Assembly: GCF_047501175.1 (NCBI RefSeq)
Contig: NZ_JBEQWH010000002.1
Span: forward strand, 210,294 to 274,293
Direction of reading: 5' to 3'
Origin: Methanoprimaticola sp047501175
GTDB taxonomy: Archaea; Thermoplasmatota; Thermoplasmata; Methanomassiliicoccales; Methanomethylophilaceae
DNA length: 64,000 bases
The stretch's first letter is position 1. Each line of letters starts with the position of its first letter. Of this stretch, positions 49,547 to 59,107 are shown in pieces. The notes below the pieces were generated by a model, which saw only the letters and a list, made by a program, of their open reading frames with translations, did not search any database and was not told the DNA's origin. Position numbers and translations under genes: made by a program.

Positions 49547-50920
49547 ATGAACCCATATCCAAACATGGATGGGGTGATTCTGAAGAGGAAGGCATACGGA
49601 CAGATGCTATCTTGGAAGAACAACAGCCAAGGCGCATCTTCACTTCTCATAGACGGTGCAAGACGCACCGGGAAGAGCTTCCTGGCAGAGGAATTCGCGA
49701 AGAACGAATATCGCTCCCATATAACCATCAACTTCAGCAAGATTGATGAATCTGTACTGGACATATTCAGACATGAACGGAACGACCTCGGCGAATTCTT
49801 CGTGAGAATGCAGCAATACTTCAATGTCACACTGTACGAACGTGAGTCCGTGATCATCTTCGACGAGATCCAGCGTTTTCCGATGGCCAGGGAGTTCATC
49901 AAATTCCTCATCGAAGATGGCAGATACGACTACATCGAGACAGGATCCCTCCTCTCCATCATAGGACTGACCGACATCGTCATCCCGTCGGAGGAGGACA
50001 CGCTGTATCTCCATCCTCTCGACTTCGACGAGTTCCTCTGGGCGATGGGCGATGAGATCACATCATCGTACATCAGGGAATGCTATGAATCCCTGAAGCC
50101 CTGTGGAGATGCGAACCATAGGAAGATCATGAACAGGTTCAGGGAGTACATGCTTGTCGGAGGTATGCCACAAGCTGTCCTCGAATACATGAAGACCAGG
50201 AACTTCGAGAAGGTCGATGTCGTGAAGAGGAGGATACTCAGGCTCTACCGCATGGACGTGGCGAAATTCGCCAAGGGCTACGAGGACAAGGTACGGACGA
50301 TATTCGACAGCATACCCGACCTTCTCTCCAAGGGTGGGAGGAGATTCATCCTGTCCGAGGCGACGAATGACAGAAATGCCCGGACCAGAGCATACGACGA
50401 GGCGTTCATGTGGCTGGTGGACGCTCGCATCGTCAACAGGTGCGTAAGGTCCACCGACCCGTCCATAGGGCTCATGCTGAATGCGGACTCCACCGCGCAC
50501 AAGCTGTACATGGCGGACACCGGACTGCTCGTGACCGCTGCGCTGGACGAGTCCAACGCGACCGAGGAGGACATCTACAGGGCGATCATGTTCAGGAACC
50601 TGGGGATCAACGAGGGGATGTTCGCAGAGAACGTCGTCGCCCAGATGCTTGTATCCAGCGGAAAGAAGCTGTTCTTCTACTCGAAGACGGACAGGAACGA
50701 TTCGAGCAACACCATGAAGATTGATTTCCTTATAAAGAAAGGGAAGAAGATATGTCCTCTCGAGGTGAAGTCATCCGACTACACATCCCATTCCTCGCTG
50801 GACAAGTTCCACACCAAGTTCAGGGACAACACCGGGACCAGATACATCCTCTACACCAAGGACCTGAAGGTGGAGGACGGGATGGTGCATCTCCCTATGT
50901 ACATGGCGATGCTGCTCCGA
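49547..50920 (+). CDS. AAA ATPase with DUF4143 domain; stop codon apparently lost
   Basis: Codons 1-457 encode an archaeal AAA_14/DUF4143 ATPase: Walker A GARRTGKS, Walker B VIIFDEIQRFP, TGSLLS sensor, then DUF4143 (VGGMPQAVLEY, YMADTGLLVTAALDE, IDFLIKKGKKICPLEVKSS). The family usually ends near LPMYMAMLL. Here codon 458 is CGA (50918-50920), one transition from TGA, and the frame stays open to 52375 across the complete antisense of the MATE gene. The feature is closed at the presumed original stop. The function of the family is uncertain; many are mobile and lineage-specific. Confidence 0.75.
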
Positions 50921-52288
50921 TCATGCCGGGACGGATTCCCTGGAGGACACCCTCCTCAGCATGAGCCAGGCATGGATGCCCATCATCAGTCCGCCGATTA
51001 TCTCCGCGATGGCCATCATCCACCACAGCGAGGTCAGAGTCCCGATGGACACGGTGGCGACCCAGAACGTGCCGGTCAGGAGTATGTTCCTTGCCAGGGA
51101 GTTCACCATCGCACCCGATGCACGGTCTATCGCCTGGAGCAACGCGGAACCCGTGTAGACCATGGACATTACTGGGAGGAACATCGCGAAGAACAGCAGC
51201 ATGGATGCCATCTCCCCGTGGAGGTACATCAGGTCCTCCGAATGGGTGAACACCGACGCGAGAGGGCCGGAACCCAGTGCCAGCACCACCGACAGGACCA
51301 GCGTCCAGAATATGGACAGGCCCACAGAGTAGCGGAACGCGTCACGGATCATGTCGAACCTCCCCATCCCGTACTCGGCCGAGCAGACGGCGACCATGGC
51401 ACCTCCCATCGCCTGGGCGATGATGAGGATGAAGTTGGCTATCCTCCATCCCGTCGAATAGAGACCGACCATGTCCGTTCCACCGACCTCTATCACCAGA
51501 TAGTTCAGGAAGATGTTGAAGAGGTACATGATCGACAGCTCGAGCGCCTCCGGCCCCCCTACGGAGAGGATGCCCCTGCAGACCCTCCGGTCGTAACGGT
51601 AATCGGACCTGCGGATCCTGATGTACATGCCCTTGCCACGGAGATACCAGTACGCCGCGATGACACAGGACGTCCCGAACGCGATGACGGTGGCCCAGGC
51701 GGCCCCGGCGACGCCCATGTCGAGCCCGTAGATCATTATCGGGTCGAGCACGATGTTCACCACGGCCCCGATCACCTGGATCGCCATGGAGCGCTTCGCG
51801 GCACCTTCGCCGCGCAGCATGCCGGACATCACACCGCTGAGAAGGATCAGGAACGTGGATGCGTACAGGGGATAGGCGTACTCGAGACACTCCTTGACGG
51901 TGTCCCCCGCGCCCATTATGCCCATGGTGTACTCGGCGGTCAGCAACAGGAACGGTGTCAGTATCAGACTGACCAGGACGGTTATCAGCACCCCCTGTCC
52001 AGCAGAGTGGTTAGCATCGCGATGGTTCCTCAGCCCGATGCTCCTGGCTATGGCCGCCCCGACCCCTATGCCCAGACCGTTGCCTATCCCGATCAGGATC
52101 GTGTATATCGGATAGACGATGCCGAGGGCGCTCATGGCGTTCCCCCCGAGCCCGGCGACCCAGAGGCTGTCCACGATGTTGTTCAGCTGCTGGAAGAACA
52201 GTGCGACGGCTATAGGGATCGTGAGGGCGATGACCCCCTTCCTCTGGTCCCCCAGAAGCGTCCTCGTGCCTTCGGTCTCCTCGCTCAT
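50921..52288 (-). CDS. MATE family efflux transporter (second copy)
   Basis: A 455-residue MATE protein with about twelve helices. LFFQQLNNIVDSLWVAGLGGNAMSALGI and GNGLGIGVGAAIARSIG mark the first half; AMGGAMVAVCSAEYGMGR the second. It differs clearly from the gene at 45047, so the two are not recent duplicates. The stop (50921) directly abuts the presumed end of the convergent ATPase. It shares its upstream region with the ABCE1 gene. Confidence 0.92.
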   Translation of the reverse strand: MSEETEGTRTLLGDQRKGVIALTIPIAVALFFQQLNNIVDSLWVAGLGGNAMSALGIVYPIYTILIGIGNGLGIGVGAAIARSIGLRNHRDANHSAGQGVLITVLVSLILTPFLLLTAEYTMGIMGAGDTVKECLEYAYPLYASTFLILLSGVMSGMLRGEGAAKRSMAIQVIGAVVNIVLDPIMIYGLDMGVAGAAWATVIAFGTSCVIAAYWYLRGKGMYIRIRRSDYRYDRRVCRGILSVGGPEALELSIMYLFNIFLNYLVIEVGGTDMVGLYSTGWRIANFILIIAQAMGGAMVAVCSAEYGMGRFDMIRDAFRYSVGLSIFWTLVLSVVLALGSGPLASVFTHSEDLMYLHGEMASMLLFFAMFLPVMSMVYTGSALLQAIDRASGAMVNSLARNILLTGTFWVATVSIGTLTSLWWMMAIAEIIGGLMMGIHAWLMLRRVSSRESVPA

Positions 52289-52353
52289 CCCATCGTCTCC
52301 GCGACACCTCCTGTTTCCTCACCTATATATAAGGAGATTGATTCGGCGAACAC

Positions 52354-54120
52354 ATGCGGATCGCGGCCGTGCTGAACGACAGATGCCAGAACAAGAAATG
52401 CAACCAGGAGTGCGCCAAATTCTGCCCCCTGAACAGAACGGGCGTGGAGTGCGTCACATTCGGCGAGAAGGGGAAGCCCATAATCTCCGAGACGCTCTGC
52501 CAAGGATGCGGGATCTGCGTCAACAAATGCCAGTTCGAAGCTGTCAAGATCATCGGTCTCGCGGACGAGCTGAAGGAGGACCTCATGCACCAGTACGGTC
52601 TGAACTCCTTCCGCCTGTACCGCCTGCCCGTCCCCAAGAAGGGACTGGTCACGGGTATCCTCGGACCGAACGGTATCGGGAAGACCACCGCGATCAAGAT
52701 GCTGTGCGGGATAGAGGTCCCCAACCTCGGGAACTACGAGAACCCCCCCACCAAGGAGGAGGTCCTGTCCAGGTTCTCCGGGAGCGAGCTCCATGATTAC
52801 TTCGAGACTCTCTGGGCGGGGAACATCAGGACCGCGATGAAGCCCCAGTACGTCGACAAGCTCCCCCAGGCGACCAAGGGCGTCGTCAGGGACCTCCTCG
52901 GCAAGGTCCAGGAGCGCATGACCATCGACGAGGCCGCCGAGACGTTCGACCTCACGGAGGTCCTCGACAGGGAGCTGGACAAGCTCTCCGGCGGAGAGCT
53001 GCAGAGGGTGGCCATGGCCGCGACCATGATGAAGGAGGCCGATGTCTACTTCTTCGACGAGCCCACCTCGTACCTGGACATCTACCAGAGGGTCAAGATG
53101 GCCCGTCTGATCAAGGAGCTGAGCGCGGAGAAGCAGGTCATGGTCATCGAGCACGATCTGGCCATACTGGACTTCCTCGCGGACAACGTGAACGTCGTCT
53201 ACGGTTCCGAAGGGGCGTACGGGGTGTTCACCCTCGCGAGACAGGTGAGGACGGCCATCAACGTCTATCTCGACGGATACCTCCCGGAGGAGAACATCCG
53301 CTTCAGGGAGAGGCCCATCGAGTTCGAGGCGTCCCCTCCCCGCGGGGACTGGCAGACCGGCGACCTCATAACGTTCCAGGGCCTGAGGAAGGACTTCGGG
53401 GAGTTCCAGCTGGACATCTCCGGAGGGTCCGTCAAGATCGGGGAGTCCGTCGGTATCGTCGGACCCAACGCCACCGGGAAGACCACCCTCGTGAAGATGC
53501 TCGCAGGGATCGTGAAGCCCGACGAGGGGGAGATGGACAGCAAGGTGAAGGTCGCCTACAAGCCCCAGTACATCGCGGCAGACTTCGACGGCACCGTCCA
53601 GGACCTGCTCTTCATGAAGGCCTACGAGACTGTCAGCTCGAGCTTCTTCAACGGGGAGGTCATAGAGCCTCTGGGCATCAAGTACCTCATGGAGAAGAAG
53701 GTCGCCAACCTGTCCGGGGGAGAGCTGCAGAGGGTGGCCATCACGCTGTGCCTCGCGACGGAGGCGGACATCTACCTCTTCGACGAACCGTCCGCCTACC
53801 TGGACTCCAACCAGAGGATGAACGCCGCGAAGACCATCAGGCGCATGATGGAGAAGTCCGGGCGCAGCGCCATGGTCGTCGACCACGACATCTACTTCCT
53901 CGACATGGTCTCCGATTCCATGATGGTGTTCGGCGGGGAGCCGGGGCACCACGGGGTCGGCGACGGGCCGTTCGACATGCGCGAGGGCATGAACAGGTTC
54001 CTCTCCGCCGTCGACATCACGTTCCGCAGGGACGCGGACACCCACAGGCCGAGGATCAACAAGCCCGAGTCGAGGCTCGACAGGGAGCAGAAGGGCAAGG
54101 GCGAGTATTACTACGCCTGA
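52354..54120 (+). CDS. Ribosome recycling ATPase ABCE1/Rli1
   Basis: A 588-residue ABCE1. The N-terminal Fe-S domain has CNQECAKFCP and CQGCGICVNKC. Two ABC domains follow: Walker A GPNGIGKTTA and GPNATGKTTL, and signatures LSGGELQRVAMAA and LSGGELQRVAITL. It splits ribosomes after termination in archaea and eukaryotes. A TATATATA box centred 27 bp upstream fixes a leaderless start at 52354. Confidence 0.97.
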   Translation: MRIAAVLNDRCQNKKCNQECAKFCPLNRTGVECVTFGEKGKPIISETLCQGCGICVNKCQFEAVKIIGLADELKEDLMHQYGLNSFRLYRLPVPKKGLVTGILGPNGIGKTTAIKMLCGIEVPNLGNYENPPTKEEVLSRFSGSELHDYFETLWAGNIRTAMKPQYVDKLPQATKGVVRDLLGKVQERMTIDEAAETFDLTEVLDRELDKLSGGELQRVAMAATMMKEADVYFFDEPTSYLDIYQRVKMARLIKELSAEKQVMVIEHDLAILDFLADNVNVVYGSEGAYGVFTLARQVRTAINVYLDGYLPEENIRFRERPIEFEASPPRGDWQTGDLITFQGLRKDFGEFQLDISGGSVKIGESVGIVGPNATGKTTLVKMLAGIVKPDEGEMDSKVKVAYKPQYIAADFDGTVQDLLFMKAYETVSSSFFNGEVIEPLGIKYLMEKKVANLSGGELQRVAITLCLATEADIYLFDEPSAYLDSNQRMNAAKTIRRMMEKSGRSAMVVDHDIYFLDMVSDSMMVFGGEPGHHGVGDGPFDMREGMNRFLSAVDITFRRDADTHRPRINKPESRLDREQKGKGEYYYA

Positions 54121-54171
54121 TCCCTAAGCTGCCGACGGTCACTTTAAATCGAAGAACGGATGGAACGGCCG

Positions 54172-55224
54172 ATGGGAAAAGCGGACACTCACCTCCATAC
54201 CGAATACTCGGGATTCCAGAAGCTCGGGATAATCAAGTTCCCTGAGTCCGTGGCACAGCCGTCCGCACAGGTGGACCGCGCGCGCCGGAACGGCATGGAC
54301 GTGCTCTGCATAACCGATCACGACGAGATCCACGGCGCGTTCCTCGGACAGAGGTACGCCGAGCAGTTCGACGACATACAGGTCGTCGCAGGGGAGGAGG
54401 TCACGACCGCCGACGGCGAGGTCATCGGCCTGTTCCTGAACGAGAGGATCCCGTCCATGCTCTCCGTGGAGGAGACCATCGACATCATCAGGGAGCAGGA
54501 CGGGATAGTCATAGCCCCCCATCCGTTCAGCTTCCACGTCCCCGGACTGAAGGAGAGGGTCCTAGACCTCGACATAGACGGGTTCGAGGTCATCAACGGC
54601 GGACATCCCGATGCGTACACGAACATGTTCGCGAGGCTGGTCATGGACCGCTACCCCGGCAGATGGGCGGAGACCTCCGGGAGCGACTCCCACTCCAAGT
54701 ACACCGCGGGATACAACTGGACGGAGTTCCCCGGGTCGACGGCCGACGACCTCCGGAAGGCGATCCTCGACAAGACCACCAAGGCCTGCGGGAAGCCTGC
54801 GCCGGTGTTCGGGCAGGTCCAATGGAGCGTGGACGTCGTCATAGGGGGGCAGAAGCTGATGTACCGTTCCCTCAAGGGGAAGCTGAAGAACGTTCCCCAG
54901 GACGCTCTGATAGAGAAGATCAACAGCATCAGCGACCTGAAGAAGGCCACGGGGATCATGGCCGGCCTGATGTACGTGGTGCCCCCGATATCCCTCATAG
55001 CCACCGTCCTCAGCACATCATTCCTCAAGTCCGGCCAGGAGAGGATGATCCCCCAGATCCCCGAAAGGCTGGAGCACATAGACAGGCTCATCAAGGAGAT
55101 CGATTCCAAGGGCGGCCCCGGGGTCGGACGCCCCAGCTACCTGGACGAGGACCGCGACAGCCCCCTCGCCGAGTACACCGGACTCCCGTTCAAGCTCCCG
55201 TTCAAGGTCGAGAGGAACAAGTGA
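54172..55224 (+). CDS. PHP domain protein with C-terminal membrane-like segment
   Basis: A 350-residue protein. PHP metal motifs are ADTHLHTEYSG, ITDHDEIHG, AGEEVTT, APHPFSFH and GSDSHSKYT. The C-terminal part has a hydrophobic stretch (IMAGLMYVVPPISLIATVLST, about 268-288) that may be a membrane helix. A CTTTAAATC box centred near 54147 predicts a leaderless start at 54172; an ATG at 54160 is the alternative. The next gene overlaps its stop. Confidence 0.88.
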   Translation: MGKADTHLHTEYSGFQKLGIIKFPESVAQPSAQVDRARRNGMDVLCITDHDEIHGAFLGQRYAEQFDDIQVVAGEEVTTADGEVIGLFLNERIPSMLSVEETIDIIREQDGIVIAPHPFSFHVPGLKERVLDLDIDGFEVINGGHPDAYTNMFARLVMDRYPGRWAETSGSDSHSKYTAGYNWTEFPGSTADDLRKAILDKTTKACGKPAPVFGQVQWSVDVVIGGQKLMYRSLKGKLKNVPQDALIEKINSISDLKKATGIMAGLMYVVPPISLIATVLSTSFLKSGQERMIPQIPERLEHIDRLIKEIDSKGGPGVGRPSYLDEDRDSPLAEYTGLPFKLPFKVERNK

Positions 55225-55568
55225 TGGACTGCTACAAGGTGGCGGTCAACGTCCCCTCGGGGACCGAGCAGGGGTTCATGGACTCGGTGAACGAGGTCCT
55301 GACCCCGTTGTATCCCGGATACGACCGGTGCTTCTGCTGGTGGAAGGTCAACGGCACATGGAGACCGCTCGAGGGCTCGAACCCGTATCGCGGAAGGATC
55401 GGGGAGGTCGAGGTCGCGGAGGAGGTCCGCATAGAGTTCGCCGTGAAGGCGGAGGACCTCGAGAGGGTAGTCTCCAGGATCGTGGAGGTCCATCCCTACG
55501 AGGAGCCCGCCATAGACGTCGTCCCGATGGTGCCCTGGAAGGACGTCATTCAACGGGGCGGTAGTTGA
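55224..55568 (+). CDS. Stand-alone YqfO/Nif3-insert-type (CutA-like) domain protein
   Basis: A 114-residue protein with YKVAVNVPSGTEQGFMDSVNEV, TWRPLEGSNPYRGRIGEVEVAEEVRIEFAV and VEVHPYEEPAIDVVP. This matches the PII/CutA-like insert domain of bacterial Nif3/YqfO proteins, but no Nif3 catalytic part is present. It is coupled to the PHP gene (TGATG). Function unknown; a small-molecule or metal sensor is likely. Confidence 0.8.
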   Translation: MDCYKVAVNVPSGTEQGFMDSVNEVLTPLYPGYDRCFCWWKVNGTWRPLEGSNPYRGRIGEVEVAEEVRIEFAVKAEDLERVVSRIVEVHPYEEPAIDVVPMVPWKDVIQRGGS

Positions 55569-56118
55569 ATATGTTGTCGAACGACCTCTGCATCCTGTGG
55601 ATCTTCAGGCTCTGCTTCCTGTAGTCCCTCTCCTCGGCATCGATGAGGCCCATCTCGCAGTACTGGTCGAGTACCGCATAGGCCTCGTCGTAATTGCCCT
55701 CGACGCCGACGAGGATGTCGATCAGCCTGTTGCGGCAGGAGATCGCCTTGGGAAGGGCCCCGTCGACCATGATCCCGTCCGCGACGGACGGGTACAGGTC
55801 CAGGTTCCTGCAGCACATCTCCTTGGCGCGGTCGAACATGTCCGATCCGAACAGACCCTCTATGAACCCCTCCGTGGCCCTGAAACGATCCAGGTCGGAC
55901 AGCTCCATGGACTCCAGCTCCTCGCCCGCGGTCACGGCGAGCTTGTAGTTGTGGTCGTCCACCGCCCTTGCCATGAGATCCACCAGGAAGGCGTTGGCCG
56001 ATGAAGAATCGATACCGTCCAGATACCTGCGGGTCCTCACCTTGTCCTGGGACGAAAGGGAACCGTACCAGTCGGAGAGTCCTGCCTCGGAGATCTTCTC
56101 AGGAATAGCGTCTGCCAT
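55546..56118 (-). CDS. Helical hypothetical protein
   Basis: A 190-residue all-helical protein (VRTRRYLDGIDSSSANAFLVDLMARAVDDHNYKLAVTAGEELES broken into TPR-like pairs). No family recognised. The start at 56118 (MADAIPEK) is 13 bp after the CDF gene stop on the same strand, so the two are likely co-transcribed. Its 3' end overlaps the convergent YqfO-like gene by 23 bp. Confidence 0.65.
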   Translation of the reverse strand: MADAIPEKISEAGLSDWYGSLSSQDKVRTRRYLDGIDSSSANAFLVDLMARAVDDHNYKLAVTAGEELESMELSDLDRFRATEGFIEGLFGSDMFDRAKEMCCRNLDLYPSVADGIMVDGALPKAISCRNRLIDILVGVEGNYDEAYAVLDQYCEMGLIDAEERDYRKQSLKIHRMQRSFDNIFNYRPVE

Positions 56119-56131
56119 GGGTCCCGAATCC

Positions 56132-57172
56132 TCAATCCGAGTTATTTGACTTTTCGTCGGCAGCCCCGGGATCGAAGTCATGGGGGTCCGTCGTCCTGAG
56201 GAAATCCGAGTCCCAATCCAGAACGTGGTCGAACTCCTCCTCCCTGCACAGGCAGCTCCTGCAGCAGTACCTGCAATGGCAGGGCCTGCACGGGACGGGG
56301 TTGATGGAGGTCTCGACCGAGTCGCCGTACTTGGAGCGGATGGCGCTCTCGATCTCCTTGCTCTCGATACCCATGTGCTCCACGGTCATGCCCCTGGGAA
56401 GGACGACCTTCATGTCGACGTAAATCTTCGGACCGTACTTGATCAGACGGAGGTTGTACACGTCGATCCAATCGTCGTGACGGTATTCGTTGATGGTCTC
56501 CGTCACCTGCTCGAGGAGCTCCTGGTCGGCCGCGTCCATCGTCTCGTCGACGGCCCTCTTGAGGACGCCGACACCGGTGAATATTATGATGAACCCGAAC
56601 ACCGCCGCGATGGTGGAATCCAGCCATCTGGCGTCGTATCCCATGAACTGGGCCACGTAGACGACGGCCAGGCCCAGAAGGATCCCCACGGACGAATAGG
56701 TGTCGGAGCACAGGTGCTTCCCGCTCGCCTCGAGCGCGGGGGAGCGGTTCTTGCGGCCCTTCCTGATGGCGGCGCGTCCGACCGCGAAGTTCGCGACGGC
56801 CGCGAGGGCGACCAGGACCAGTCCGATGTCCAACTGGTTTATGCTCTCGACCGGGTCTATGAAGGACTTTATGGTCTCCATCACGATGATGGCCCCGGCG
56901 GCCATGATCATGGACCCCTCTATGGCGGACGAGATGACCTCTATCTTCCCGTGACCGAAGGGATGGTTCTTGTCCGCAGGCTTCGCGGAGAGGTACAGCG
57001 CATATATCCCGACGCATGCGGCGACGACGTTGACTATCGACTCGGTGGCGTCCGTGAAGATCGAGACGGACCCGGTCAGCCAGTATGCGAAGTACTTGAT
57101 GATCAGAAGGGTGAATCCCAGAATCACTATGATCTTCTGGAACTGGAAGTTGTCGTCCGCCGCGCTCGACAT
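56132..57172 (-). CDS. Cation diffusion facilitator transporter with Cys-rich tail
   Basis: A 346-residue CDF protein. Six membrane helices carry the metal-site motifs (FTDATESIVNVVAA with D-x-x-x-E, HPFGHGKIE, and HLCSDTYSSVGIL as the HxxxD-type site). A cytoplasmic C-terminal ferredoxin-like domain follows (YRHDDWIDVYNLRLIKYGPKIYVDMKVVLP). After it there is an unusual tail with CRPCHCRYCCRSCLC (about 294-308) and an acidic end. It exports divalent metals; the tail probably binds or senses them. Confidence 0.9.
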   Translation of the reverse strand: MSSAADDNFQFQKIIVILGFTLLIIKYFAYWLTGSVSIFTDATESIVNVVAACVGIYALYLSAKPADKNHPFGHGKIEVISSAIEGSMIMAAGAIIVMETIKSFIDPVESINQLDIGLVLVALAAVANFAVGRAAIRKGRKNRSPALEASGKHLCSDTYSSVGILLGLAVVYVAQFMGYDARWLDSTIAAVFGFIIIFTGVGVLKRAVDETMDAADQELLEQVTETINEYRHDDWIDVYNLRLIKYGPKIYVDMKVVLPRGMTVEHMGIESKEIESAIRSKYGDSVETSINPVPCRPCHCRYCCRSCLCREEEFDHVLDWDSDFLRTTDPHDFDPGAADEKSNNSD

Positions 57173-57257
57173 GAGAGGCAGGAAAAACTGGACGGATATA
57201 GGGATTTCCTGTTAAAGATGCCTAAACCCCACAGATATCTGGACGATATGGACACGG

Positions 57258-58547
57258 TCAGTCGCGCAGGGCAGTGATCGGTACGACGTACACACCATCG
57301 GGCCTCCGGTATGCATAGGGAACCATTCCGCACAATACGCAGAGCACGGAGGGCTTGTCCTCATCAGGGAAAATGTCATGCATCCTCAGAAGGGACTCGG
57401 CCGCACGGTCGATCTGATTGGCCCCCAGCTTGATCTCGAACATGCCCCATCTCCCGTCGGGCATCTCCATCACCGAATCTATCTCACGGCCCTTGTCATC
57501 ACGATAGTGGAACAGTTTCGCACCGTTGGCGGACGCGTAGACGCTCAGATCACGCTCACACATCGATTCGAACAGGGAGCCATACGTATTCAGATCGTTG
57601 ATCAACTTATCACGGGTCAATTCCAGTGCGGCGACTGCAATGGATGGGTCCACGAAACGTCTCTTGGGAGATTTCCCTATACGGACCGATGACCTGTAGT
57701 TTGTGCTGAACGCAGGCAGATCATCCGCTATGAAGAGCCTCGATAGAATGTCCAGATATGTGTCCACCGTCATATTGGATATCGAGACGTCGTCATTGTC
57801 GCGTATATCGGACACGATTCTCGATACGCCCGATACGGTGCACTCGTTACGGGCGAGTGATCTGAAGACCATCATCATCTTCGTCTGATTCCTTTCAACC
57901 CCGTCCATGCGGCATGCACTGTCCACGATCCTCTGAAGATACTCCCGGTTGGCGAGCACATGTCCAATGGGGTCTCTGCCCACGAGATACGGCCATCCAC
58001 CACGAATGGTCAGGTCTATAAGCCGTTCCAGCGATGGTTCCTTGGTTCCGACATTCTCGAACGTGCCTTCGAAGAGTCCCTTCAATGATACAGAACCGTC
58101 CGAATCACCCGATTCAAACAACGACATAGGACGCATACGAAGGCTACCGATGCGTCCGGCACCACTGTGGGATACCCCCTTGTTCCTGGGAGTGGAGGAT
58201 CCTGTGAGTATGAAGCGTCCCGTCTCCCGGCTCTCATCCACCTTTATCTTCGTCGCATCCCAGATATCCGGTACATCCTGCCATTCGTCTATGAGCCGCG
58301 GGGTCTCGCCCTTGAATGCATAATTCCGATCTACAGATACTATACTATGAGCGGTCGGGTTTCCTTGGGATATGTTGATGCTGCTGTTGCATTTGTTCAT
58401 GGCAGTCCAAGTCTTACCGCACCATTTCGGCCCTTCTATGCAGACGGCTCCGAATGTCTTCAACATGATGTCCAATTCGGAATCGACGAGTCTAGGCATG
58501 TATCCATCTGGTGTCAGCATATCAATATCGAATGAAGATTGTTCCAC
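57258..58547 (-). CDS. AAA ATPase with DUF4143 domain
   Basis: A 429-residue ATPase of the same broad class as the gene at 49547 but from another subgroup. Walker A is EGPKWCGKTWTA, Walker B RLIDEWQDVP, followed by ILTGSSTPR, GGWPYLVG and a C-terminal DUF4143 nuclease-like region (GREIDSVMEMPDGRWGMFEIKLG). Upstream are 11-bp direct repeats 23 bp apart (58581 and 58604). Base composition is slightly lower in GC than neighbours. Confidence 0.85.
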   Translation of the reverse strand: MEQSSFDIDMLTPDGYMPRLVDSELDIMLKTFGAVCIEGPKWCGKTWTAMNKCNSSINISQGNPTAHSIVSVDRNYAFKGETPRLIDEWQDVPDIWDATKIKVDESRETGRFILTGSSTPRNKGVSHSGAGRIGSLRMRPMSLFESGDSDGSVSLKGLFEGTFENVGTKEPSLERLIDLTIRGGWPYLVGRDPIGHVLANREYLQRIVDSACRMDGVERNQTKMMMVFRSLARNECTVSGVSRIVSDIRDNDDVSISNMTVDTYLDILSRLFIADDLPAFSTNYRSSVRIGKSPKRRFVDPSIAVAALELTRDKLINDLNTYGSLFESMCERDLSVYASANGAKLFHYRDDKGREIDSVMEMPDGRWGMFEIKLGANQIDRAAESLLRMHDIFPDEDKPSVLCVLCGMVPYAYRRPDGVYVVPITALRD

Positions 58548-59107
58548 ATGGTTATTAAATATTATCCATACCCATTATAGAAAATCTACCATAATGAGTG
58601 TATAAAATCTACCAATGATCCGATATATCTGAAAACACGTCCCAGACCCCTTATGGCCGCTGTACCGACAACACGGTTATACACACCCGCCAACCCGTTA
58701 CAGGGCGAACGAGACAGCCAGTAGTACAACATAATGCTGAAGAAGTCCTCCCCATCTTCCCCGAAATACGCATTCCTCGATGTTCTCACAGTACCCCGTC
58801 ATAGATGCGGGGATACCATGCTCGTCCACATACCGATCTCGTGTCATTGGTCGTCTATGAAGCACTCTGGAACGGCCTCCTCGTAATCGAGACTGATTCT
58901 GGCATTGAGGGCACCACCGAGTCGTCACGTGAGTCGTCGATTTCTAAGATAATGACTCATGAAAATGAGGGGAGAATCTTACAAGCTCGACCCTCATATC
59001 GCTGTTGAAGATAGACACCAATTATATATCGAACGTCGACATATAGGAATCATTAAGTATTAACATATGAAAATTACTCGAAAAAATCGATACAATTGAG
59101 AACTACC
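58548..59107. other. Gene-free gap with direct repeats and decayed frames
   Basis: About 560 bp without a supported gene. AAAATCTACCA is repeated at 58581-58591 and 58604-58614, next to the AAA/DUF4143 promoter. Short minus-strand frames between 58620 and 58930 (with WCPQCQNQSRLRGG and RNAYFGEDGEDFFSIM in different phases) look like a frameshifted, decayed coding region that I cannot name. The last 100 bp are AT-rich and contain the promoter of the RloA-like gene. Confidence 0.45.

Noticed and set aside
50921..52375. C-terminal half of the 942-codon ATPase frame as real protein
   Set aside because: It is entirely antisense to a full-length MATE transporter and has shadow composition; explained by stop loss.
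58586..58928. Two short minus-strand frames as genes
   Set aside because: Similar-looking peptide scraps in different phases with intervening stops suggest decay; no family recognised.
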